Below are positions 1-4,853 of a DNA stretch of 10,598 nt, piece by piece. The DNA is taken from positions 1-10,598 of the forward strand of contig JBGPJM010000178.1 in assembly GCA_041485385.1 (NCBI GenBank), written 5' to 3'. A model generated the notes under the pieces. It made no database searches and was not told the origin of the DNA. It saw only the letters and a program-made list of their open reading frames with translations. Each line of letters begins with the position of its first letter. Position 1 is the stretch's first letter. Source of the stretch: JBGPJM01 sp041485385 (lineage in GTDB: Bacteria; Planctomycetota; Phycisphaerae; Phycisphaerales; UBA1924). The position numbers and the translations under genes were made by a program.

Positions 1-2
1 CC

Positions 3-1964
3 CCCGCCCGGCTCCCCGGCATCGGCGGGTACGGGACGAACCCGCGCGTCGCGCTCAACACCGACGGCACCACCAACGGGCGGGTCAACACGCTGACCAG
101 CCTCGGCACGCTGAACCTGTACGACCCCGCCAACGAGGGGGGCGCGAACTCGAACACCGTCTTCGACGCGCCGGTGGCCTTTGCCCCCATCGCCGCGATG
201 GTGAACTTCGGCGTGGGGCGCCAGCAGATCGATATCTCATCGCTGAGGTACCTGTTCCAGACGGGGCGCGACAAGACGGGCGAGAACCTGATGGTGGTCA
301 CGCGCGACTCCGGCTCGGGCACGCGCAACGGCTTCATGAACTCGCTGGGGGTCGATCCCTCGTGGGGGGTCGGCGAGAACATCGGGCCGCAGAGCACCAG
401 CCCGGCGCTCAACCTTTTGGGCCCCGACTTCGTCCCCAGCAACAAGGGCGGCGCCGGCTCGCTGGAGGCGACGGTCAAGAACCACCGCCTGGCGATCGGC
501 AGCACGGGCGCCGAGCGGATGCCGCCGTACCTCTCCACCGGGCAGGCGGAGCTCCTGGCCGTGCGCAACGACCTCCGGGGCGGCACCGCGTACGCCCGCC
601 CCACGGTGGACCGGATCCTGGATAACGGGCTGGCCGGGCAGATCGACCCCAGCACCGGCTTGCCGTTCCCCACCGACGGCTACACGATCGGCGGACCGGA
701 GACCTTCGCCTCGATCGGCGACCCGCAGGCGGCCCCGGCCGCACACGGCGGCACGCCTGGGAACTCGCACCCGGCGATCGACAACGCCGAGGCCGCGGCG
801 TACCTCAACAACATCCGGCTGAGCATCAGCGCCTTCATCGGCGACCCCGGCGGCGATACGACGCTCTTCACGCCCGGTGAGTACCTGGCGACGCAGTTCG
901 TGCTGAACGCGGCGACGGACCGGGTTCAGAACCCGACCAACCCGAGCGACATGATCCCCAACCCGATCCTCAACCAGGCCCTGCAGGACTACACCCGCCA
1001 GCACAGCCTGTTCGCCGACCCCGTCTACGCCTCGTACAACACGTCGGCGTCGGGGCTCGTCCCCGCGCGGACGGTCCCGCCCCCCTCGGGCACCTACAGC
1101 GACGGCGTCGCGGGCGGGACGAACTACATCGACCAGGCGGGGAACGTCGTGGGCTACGGGACGTCGCTCACGCGGCGCAACCTGGTCGCCGGCGACTTCA
1201 ACGGCGACGGGCTGCGGAACATCGACGACGCGGCGCAGCTGGCCGCAGCGTGGCGGACCCGCAACGGCGGTCCGGCGTGGGTGGCCCCGAGCGGGACCGG
1301 CGGGATCGCCGGCGCCCCGGGCCCCGACGCGGTGATCGAGATCCTGGGCGACTTCAATGGCGACGGGAACTTCAACGCCGCGGATGTGCGGTACTGGGCC
1401 GACGGGCTGGCGATCGCCACCAGCGGCCCGCACGCGGGGAAGCTGGACCGCAAGGCCGGGTTCACGGCGATCGACACGGCCTTCGGCGGCAACTTCTTCG
1501 GGACGACGATCGCCGGCGGGCGGCCGTACACGGCGGGCGATTCGCGGGCCGACGTCGCCGGGCCCAGCGGCCGGGTGACGCGCGGGGCGTCGCCGATCGG
1601 CGCCGACGGCGTGATCGACCAGCTTGATGTGGACTATGTGCGAGCCCAGTTCATCGGCAACCCATTCGTGACCGACGGGGAGGCGAACTGGGACAACCCG
1701 GCCGAGGCGGTGGGATTTGACCTCTCGGCGGACATCAACGGCGACCTGGTGGTGAACCAGGCGGACGTGGACGAGATCCTGGCGATCCTCGGCCAAGGGT
1801 GCGCGGCCGACTTCAACCACGACACGATCGTGAACAGCCAGGACTTCTTCGACTTCCTGAACGCGTTCTTTGCCTTGAGCCCGAGCGCGGACTTCAACCA
1901 CGACACGATCATCAACAGCCAGGATTTCTTCGACTTCCTGAACGCGTTCTTTGCCGGGTGCTGA
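3..1964 (+). CDS. Secreted PstS-like domain protein with C-terminal GC-type dockerin repeats (5' partial)
   Basis: The frame is open from base 3, so the gene begins left of the window; the GTG at 174 is internal, because the upstream residues (GIGGYGTNPRVAL...) continue the protein. 653 residues are visible. Residues about 58-155 resemble a periplasmic phosphate-binding (PstS-type) domain, with TRDSGSGTRNGF near residues 100-111 matching the family's phosphate-binding loop. Calcium-binding dockerin/EF-hand-like loops follow: GDFNGDGLRNIDDA (~397), GDFNGDGNFNAADV (~449), GADGVIDQLDVDYV (~535), ADINGDLVVNQADV (~577). Two near-identical copies of DFNHDTIxNSQDFFDFLNAF start at ~603 and ~630, and the protein ends AGC. 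This end is the GC-type dockerin anchor of Phycisphaerae exported proteins. Export and surface or extracellular location are inferred; the signal peptide is outside the window. The exact role (phosphate scavenging, or another ligand) is uncertain. No operon partner is visible; a terminator follows. Confidence 0.85.
   Translation, partial: PARLPGIGGYGTNPRVALNTDGTTNGRVNTLTSLGTLNLYDPANEGGANSNTVFDAPVAFAPIAAMVNFGVGRQQIDISSLRYLFQTGRDKTGENLMVVTRDSGSGTRNGFMNSLGVDPSWGVGENIGPQSTSPALNLLGPDFVPSNKGGAGSLEATVKNHRLAIGSTGAERMPPYLSTGQAELLAVRNDLRGGTAYARPTVDRILDNGLAGQIDPSTGLPFPTDGYTIGGPETFASIGDPQAAPAAHGGTPGNSHPAIDNAEAAAYLNNIRLSISAFIGDPGGDTTLFTPGEYLATQFVLNAATDRVQNPTNPSDMIPNPILNQALQDYTRQHSLFADPVYASYNTSASGLVPARTVPPPSGTYSDGVAGGTNYIDQAGNVVGYGTSLTRRNLVAGDFNGDGLRNIDDAAQLAAAWRTRNGGPAWVAPSGTGGIAGAPGPDAVIEILGDFNGDGNFNAADVRYWADGLAIATSGPHAGKLDRKAGFTAIDTAFGGNFFGTTIAGGRPYTAGDSRADVAGPSGRVTRGASPIGADGVIDQLDVDYVRAQFIGNPFVTDGEANWDNPAEAVGFDLSADINGDLVVNQADVDEILAILGQGCAADFNHDTIVNSQDFFDFLNAFFALSPSADFNHDTIINSQDFFDFLNAFFAGC
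1809..1955 (+). repeat. Tandem coding repeat: two near-identical dockerin anchor units, 81 bp apart
   Basis: Bases 1809-1874 and 1890-1955 encode the same 22 residues apart from one Val-to-Ile change. The DNA differs at only a few positions, and a 15-base spacer encoding LSPSA separates the units. The Asp/Asn positions (DFNHDTIVN) fit a dockerin-type calcium loop. The near-identity at DNA level suggests a recent duplication or gene conversion between units, rather than two anciently diverged repeats. Confidence 0.85.
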
Positions 1965-2014
1965 CTGAGCCGAGTCGACAGGATCCGATTTTCGGCCCTC
2001 CGGTTCATTGTGTG

Positions 2015-2065
2015 CCCCGGCGCTGCTCACGCCTTTGTCCCCTTCGGGCAGCGCCGGGGTTTCTT
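2015..2065 (+). terminator. Rho-independent terminator after the dockerin gene
   Basis: A perfect 12-bp stem, CCCCGGCGCTGC (2015-2026) with GCAGCGCCGGGG (2048-2059), encloses a 21-base loop and is followed by TTTCTT. It lies 50 bases after the stop at 1964 and before the end of the convergent gene at 2103. The T tract is on the plus strand only, so it should mainly serve the plus-strand gene. The large loop is unusual but the stem is strong. Confidence 0.75.
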
Positions 2066-2102
2066 GCGCGCTGGGCCCGGTACGCCAGGATCGCGGGCGT
2101 CA

Positions 2103-2540
2103 TCAGTGGAACCGGATCCAGTAGACCGCGGCGGCTGTCGGGATGACCCAGCAGAGAGCGCAGGACAACACGAGTGCCGGCCGCGGGACCAAGAGGATCC
2201 GCCGACGGAGGAGGACCCACGCGATGAGCGCGACCAGGTCGATCACGGTGATCGCCAGCAGGATGAGCGTGGCGCGGCCCGAGCCGAACATGAAGGCGCC
2301 GAATGTATTGAAGCCGGCGGAGCAGAATCCCAGGCTGAGCCCGACTCCGCCCAAGACATGGCCGACGTGGCGTGCGGGCGCGGGCATCGCCGGGGCAAGC
2401 GGGAGGGTGACCCTGTCGCCGCACTCGGGGCAGATGCCGGCGGTATTGCCGCGGAGGTTGTAGCCGCAACGGGGGCAGGGCGCATCGCGCGTGGCGAGGT
2501 AGGCGCGGAGGCGATGCGGATTGACCGGGGCGTTCGTCAT
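2103..2540 (-). CDS. Zinc-ribbon integral membrane protein, function unknown
   Basis: The 145-residue protein begins MTNAPVNPHRLRAYLATRD. I prefer the ATG at 2540 because the upstream in-frame extension to 2648 is Arg/Pro-rich and not protein-like. Residues 22-40 hold CPRCGYNLRG...CPECG, a four-cysteine zinc ribbon (Cys22, 25, 37, 40) of the kind often seen in planctomycete membrane proteins of unknown function. About three hydrophobic segments follow (roughly 59-85, 90-111, 118-143), with an LRRRILL basic turn between the last two. It is therefore probably a small inner-membrane protein with a cytoplasmic metal-binding N-terminus; topology is inferred. No clear Shine-Dalgarno site precedes either start. 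It lies 112 bases downstream of the 49-residue membrane ORF on the same strand, so the two may be co-transcribed. I cannot name a specific function. Confidence 0.75.
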   Translation of the reverse strand: MTNAPVNPHRLRAYLATRDAPCPRCGYNLRGNTAGICPECGDRVTLPLAPAMPAPARHVGHVLGGVGLSLGFCSAGFNTFGAFMFGSGRATLILLAITVIDLVALIAWVLLRRRILLVPRPALVLSCALCWVIPTAAAVYWIRFH

Positions 2541-2652
2541 CGACGTGGCCGGAGGGGTGTGTATGGACGCGTTGAGTCCGTCCAGATCGGGGTGACACGG
2601 AGGTCGTAGCGGCCGGCGTGCCTGTGATGGTCCACATTCCATCTCCAACGAA

Positions 2653-2802
2653 TCAATGATGAATGGTCTTTCGTCGACCCTTCACAACGCACCATGCGAG
2701 GATGACCAAGGCGCACGGCACCCAGACCCACCAGTATTTGCTCGACAAGAAGATGACGAGGTCCCAGTACCACAAAAATAGTTGACGCCATGTGCTGACC
2801 AT
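2653..2802 (-). CDS. Small hydrophobic membrane peptide, 49 residues
   Basis: An ATG at 2802-2800 opens 49 codons ending TGA at 2655-2653. The product starts MVSTWRQLFLWYWDLVIF, continues with SSKYWWVWVPCALVILAWCVV and ends KGRRKTIHH. It is rich in Trp and aliphatic residues, with one long or two short hydrophobic segments (about 8-19 and 23-40) and a basic tail, as expected of a small membrane protein with a cytoplasmic C-terminus. Such composition is hard to get by chance in GC-rich DNA. Codons such as CAA, CTA, TTT, TTG and AAA are unlike those of the neighbours. No Shine-Dalgarno site is visible. The same frame continues upstream past a TGA at 2808-2806 into another short open stretch, so this could be the tail of a broken gene. 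No family recognised. Confidence 0.5.
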   Translation of the reverse strand: MVSTWRQLFLWYWDLVIFLSSKYWWVWVPCALVILAWCVVKGRRKTIHH

Positions 2803-2805
2803 TGG

Positions 2806-2964
2806 TCACGTGTGGACGGATTGCGCCGGTGATGTTGCCCGAGTCGGGGGCCTGCCACTTGCCTTGGAGCTGGTGTCCCCGGCGGCCAGGCCGGTGGCGG
2901 TGTCGCAGGCAGAGTGCTTGGCCCACTCTCCCTGGTTGGTTTCGGTCGCACGGGCTACCCGCAT
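2806..2964 (-). pseudogene. Possible decayed or frameshifted small ORF upstream of the 49-residue ORF
   Basis: An ATG at 2964-2962 opens 52 codons to a TGA at 2808-2806. The first part (ATETNQGEWAKHSACDTATG, then LAAGDTSSK) looks like ordinary protein. The remainder (ASGRPPTRATSPAQSVHT) does not, while the neighbouring frame from the same point reads GKWQAPDSGNITGAIRPHV, which does. Loss of one G in an AAGG(G)C run would join the two good parts. The frame is the same as that of the ORF at 2802. It could be a frameshifted gene, an assembly error, or a non-coding region that looks coding by chance. No family recognised. Confidence 0.25.
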
Positions 2965-3061
2965 GTGGTCAGATTACGCAGTCGCCCGGCACGTCCGGCG
3001 GGCGCGGGGGAGATTTTCGCGAGATTTGGTCCGATTCCCCCTCCGGCGGCGGACGGGGAGG

Positions 3062-3075
3062 CTCTCGCGGAGGCG
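3062..3075 (+). repeat. CTCTCGC(A/G)GAGGCG repeat core, copy 1
   Basis: CTCTCGCGGAGGCG here differs at one base from the core found at 4269-4283 and, inverted, at 4375-4389. All copies are intergenic. Similar CTCTGCGCCTCTGCGAGAG sequences are common between genes in planctomycete genomes, which is general knowledge of the group and not tested here. Confidence 0.5.
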
Positions 3076-3115
3076 AGGGGACGCCGAGGCATAGGCGTGA
3101 CGGTGGGACGACTCT

Positions 3116-3189
3116 CTTCGGCCGTGGCTCCTCAGGTGGTCCGCGGTTGCCCGGTCGTCGAGGGCGGGCTTGCGTCTCCTGCCGCTCGG
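3116..3189 (-). repeat. ~75 bp intergenic element, copy C (inverted)
   Basis: Read on the minus strand, this copy starts CCGAGCGGCAGGAGACGCAA and ends with ACCACCTGAGGAGCCACG. It aligns without gaps to the two plus-strand copies at 3286 and 3437, though it is more diverged. Its orientation is opposite to theirs, so the set is not a simple tandem duplication. Confidence 0.7.
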
Positions 3190-3285
3190 CACGCCTCGCT
3201 CGGCGGTTGCATGCCCGGCGGCGGACGATCGGCTGTCGCGATGAGGCTCAGGGCGTGCGTCAAGGCGCCGAGGGTTGATCCGTTC

Positions 3286-3360
3286 TCGAGCGGCGGGACA
3301 CGTAAGCTCGCGCTGGACGGCCGGACGATCGCGCACGCACCTGACGAGCCACGCTTGCCG
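3286..3360 (+). repeat. ~75 bp intergenic element, copy A
   Basis: The copy begins TCGAGCGGCGGGACACGTAA and ends GCACCTGACGAGCCACGCTT plus a few bases. It is aligned at a constant 151-base offset to copy B with no gap. The best conserved blocks are the first 13 bases and the GCACCTGACGAGCCACG block near the end. Weaker similarity continues about 15 bases further (GCAGCG, CAGCG). Confidence 0.75.
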
Positions 3361-3436
3361 GCAGCGTTCGTCAGCGGTTGATCGGGGATCTGATGCGGGG
3401 CGGGGCCTTTCGTGCGCCGAGCGGGGCGAGCGGGCC

Positions 3437-3510
3437 TCGAGCGGCGGGAGACACAAGCCCGCGCTTGGCGGCCGGGCGATCGCGGACGCACCTGACGAGC
3501 CACGTTTGCG
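3437..3510 (+). repeat. ~75 bp intergenic element, copy B
   Basis: The copy begins TCGAGCGGCGGGAGACACAA, with GCGCTTGGCGGCCGGGCGAT in the middle, and shares the GCACCTGACGAGCCACG block with copy A. A short potential stem, GCGGG with CCCGC, lies within the first 30 bases. It ends about 140 bases before arsC. Confidence 0.75.
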
Positions 3511-3638
3511 AGGAGCGCCCTTCAGCGCCGAGGGGGCGCGTTCTGAACCAAGTCTTCACAATCCGCGCAACCGCGGCCGGTGCTGCGCCGGCAAGAATGC
3601 GCGGCAAGCGAGGGGGTGGGGGGGTGGCGATCGATCCC

Positions 3639-3642
3639 GGAG
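3639..3642 (+). promoter_or_regulatory. Ribosome binding site deciding the arsC start
   Basis: GGAG lies 7 bases before the GTG at 3650. It supports this GTG over the many upstream in-frame positions, which fall in repeat sequence. Confidence 0.6.
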
Positions 3643-3649
3643 CCCGGCC

Positions 3650-4120
3650 GTGCTGACCGAACGCGTCCTCTTCATCTGCACCGGCAACTCAGCGCGCAGC
3701 CAGATGGGGGAGGCGCTGCTGCGCCATCATGCGGGGGCACGGTTCGAGGTGTACTCGGCGGGAACCGAGCCCAAGGGCGTCAACCCGCTCACGCTCCGCG
3801 TGCTGGAGGAGGCGGGGGTCCCGACCCGCGGCCTCCGGAGCAAGAGCGTCCGCGAGTTCCTCGGCAAGGTGCGGATGCGCTACGCCATCATCGTCTGCGA
3901 GAGCGCCCAGAAGAGCTGCCCACGCATCGAGCCCTTCGCGGTCCAGACGCTCTGCTGGCCCTTCCCGGACCCCGCCGCGGCCACCGGGACCGAGGATGAG
4001 CGGCTGGCCGTCTTCCGCTCCGTTCGCGACGAGATCGATGCGCGGATCCGGGCGTGGCTGGAGAAGGAGGTTCCACCAGAGAGAACACAGAGGGGCACGG
4101 AGAAGAGCCGGAACGGGTAG
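3650..4120 (+). CDS. arsC: Arsenate reductase, thioredoxin-coupled (LMW phosphotyrosine phosphatase fold)
   Basis: The 156-residue cytoplasmic enzyme reduces arsenate to arsenite. With GTG 3650 as start, residues 9-19 read ICTGNSARSQM, the CX5RS anion loop with nucleophile Cys10, Arg16 and Ser17. IIVCESAQKSCP carries Cys83 and Cys90, seven apart, matching the Cys82/Cys89 redox pair of the pI258-type enzyme, which passes the disulfide to thioredoxin. WPFPDPAAATGTEDE (from 103) holds the general-acid Asp and the DP loop. All three cysteines are present, so it should be active rather than a protein phosphatase. Known relatives end near residue 138-140; here a charged tail VPPERTQRGTEKSRNG follows, encoded by a dispersed-repeat-like sequence. 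No arsR, arsB or acr3 lies nearby, so it stands alone. Start supported by GGAG at 3639-3642. Confidence 0.92.
   Translation: MLTERVLFICTGNSARSQMGEALLRHHAGARFEVYSAGTEPKGVNPLTLRVLEEAGVPTRGLRSKSVREFLGKVRMRYAIIVCESAQKSCPRIEPFAVQTLCWPFPDPAAATGTEDERLAVFRSVRDEIDARIRAWLEKEVPPERTQRGTEKSRNG
4073..4105 (+). repeat. Dispersed-repeat-like sequence forming the 3' end of arsC
   Basis: CCAGAGAGAACACAGAGGGG followed by CACGGAGAAG resembles the ACCACAGAGRCACAGAGG-type repeats widespread between genes in planctomycetes and some other phyla. It begins where the conserved arsC protein would normally finish and supplies most of the last 16 codons. The resemblance is from memory of such genomes; only one copy is in this window. 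Confidence 0.4.
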
Positions 4121-4138
4121 AGGACGTGGATCTGCGCA

Positions 4139-4155
4139 GCCGCGGCGGCCGCGGC
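4139..4155 (+). terminator. Possible stem-loop terminator after arsC
   Basis: A perfect 7-bp stem, GCCGCGG (4139-4145) with CCGCGGC (4149-4155) around a CGG loop, begins 19 bases after the arsC stop. There is no T tract, so intrinsic termination is doubtful; it may only protect the 3' end. Confidence 0.3.
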
Positions 4156-4268
4156 AAGGAGGTACCCGAGACGGGGTAGGTCCTGTTTGCGCGCCAAATC
4201 GGGGGAATAGGTGCAGATTCTCTTGCGACCGAACCGCGGCGACGTAGAGTGGGGAACGAAGAGGGGAG

Positions 4269-4283
4269 CTCTCGCAGAGGCGC
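4269..4283 (+). repeat. Inverted repeat left arm, CTCTCGCAGAGGCGC
   Basis: This 15-mer is the exact reverse complement of 4375-4389. The 91-base spacing makes a cruciform or RNA hairpin possible but not compelling; the same core at 3062 suggests dispersed copies. Confidence 0.6.
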
Positions 4284-4374
4284 AGAGGGCGCGGGGAGGA
4301 GGGGATGGGGATGGGGACACGAAACACAGGCGTCGCGTATCGGAAGGCAGCTCCTCTGCCTCTCAGCGACCTCC

Positions 4375-4389
4375 GCGCCTCTGCGAGAG
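4375..4389 (-). repeat. Inverted repeat right arm, GCGCCTCTGCGAGAG on plus strand
   Basis: Exact reverse complement of 4269-4283. Beyond the 15 bases the minus-strand reading continues GGAGG, close to the AGAGG after the left arm, so the true element is somewhat longer than the perfect core. Confidence 0.6.
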
Positions 4390-4480
4390 CGCCTTCGGGT
4401 GTGCGCGCATATTGGCGGGTGCTAACCGGATCAACTCACGCCGCCACAAGCACTTACAGCAGAAAACACCCCGAAGAGAA

Positions 4481-4540
4481 GTCGCAAAAAGTCGCAAAAA
4501 GTCGACGGAAGTCGAAGAAAGTCGAAGAAAGTCGTACCGA
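4481..4540 (+). repeat. Cluster 1 of 10-bp tandem repeats (GTCG + A-rich)
   Basis: Six consecutive 10-base units all begin GTCG: GTCGCAAAAA twice, GTCGACGGAA, GTCGAAGAAA twice, then GTCGTACCGA. A-runs or AAGAAA blocks fall at 4486, 4496, 4515 and 4525, one per helical turn. The period is 10, not a multiple of 3, so it is not a coding repeat. A-tracts phased with the helix are known to bend DNA; bending here is inferred. Confidence 0.85.
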
Positions 4541-4700
4541 AGTCAACGCAACCCGCTCGGAAGTCGCGCCAAATCGGCGGCTCTCCCCCCGCCCCTGCGC
4601 GTTTCAGGGTTTCGGCGCGCACAAACAGGCCCGATCGAACACAACATCTTGCAAGACAACGGCTTACAAGCGTCCGCCCCGCCGGAGGAAGTGCAAGACT

Positions 4701-4774
4701 CTCAAAATATCTCCAAAACTCTCCAAAACTCTCAAAAACTCCCCTGTGTTTCTCCAAAACTCTCAAAAACTCTC
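4701..4774 (+). repeat. Cluster 2 of 10-bp tandem repeats (CTC(C/A)AAAACT)
   Basis: Four units start at 4701, 4711, 4721 and 4731 (CTCAAAATAT, CTCCAAAACT twice, CTCAAAAACT). An 11-base interruption, CCCCTGTGTTT, separates them from two more units at 4752 and 4762, and the sequence ends with CTC at 4772. Each unit carries an A4 or A5 run about one helical turn from the next. On the minus strand these read as T4-T5 runs about 80-150 bases beyond the YpdA-family stop. Confidence 0.85.
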
Positions 4775-4853
4775 GACGTTGCACCGACGGCTCGGGACAA
4801 CGGTCAAGTCATTGTGCAACAACGATTTACGCTCGATTTCGCCCGTCCTCCCG

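Larger units (their letters stand above)
2965..3649. other. Intergenic region with dispersed repeats, no convincing gene
   Basis: All open frames here translate to Arg/Gly/Pro-rich sequence with no recognisable motif, and several are open on both strands, as is usual in GC-rich DNA. The region holds three copies of a ~75 bp element (listed separately), one CTCTCGC-type repeat core and the ribosome binding site of the arsenate reductase gene. The open frame that runs into arsC from 3275 is mostly made of repeat copies and is not believed. I saw no tRNA, tmRNA or RNase P signatures. Confidence 0.6.
4121..4853. other. Convergent intergenic region, repeat-rich, no believable gene
   Basis: This lies between the ends of arsC (plus) and the YpdA-family gene (minus). 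Frames cross it on both strands but give low-complexity Lys/Ser- or Phe/Leu-rich sequence that follows the 10-bp repeats, or the Arg/Pro-rich sequence of the CTCTCGC repeats. It holds an inverted repeat pair (4269-4283 / 4375-4389), a repeated 13-mer CGCGCCAAATCGG (4190-4202 and 4565-4577), and two clusters of phased A-tracts. For transcripts of the minus-strand cluster the A-tracts become T-runs, which may help end transcription. Confidence 0.6.

Noticed and set aside
237..2030. Minus-strand open frame of 597 codons opposite the dockerin gene
   Set aside because: Its Arg/Val/Gly-rich product has no domain, and the plus strand carries clear dockerin and binding-protein motifs.
2541..2648. Start of the zinc-ribbon protein at 2648
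   Set aside because: The 36 added residues are Arg/Pro/His-rich, unlike a membrane-protein N-terminus, and neither start has a Shine-Dalgarno site, so the shorter form was kept.
3275..3649. N-terminal extension of ArsC in the same open frame
   Set aside because: The extension is made of the intergenic repeat copies, and the family's N-terminus starts right at the GTG with a GGAG site at 3650.
2803..3649. A hidden structured RNA (tRNA, tmRNA, RNase P, SRP RNA)
   Set aside because: I looked for TPsiC-loop sequence, RNase P end motifs and tmRNA/SRP cores by eye and found none; a covariance search would be needed to be certain.
4441..4784. A coding repeat protein (Lys/Ser-rich on plus strand or Phe/Leu-rich on minus strand)
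   Set aside because: The DNA period is 10, not a multiple of 3, so the repeat cycles through all frames and cannot be a protein repeat.
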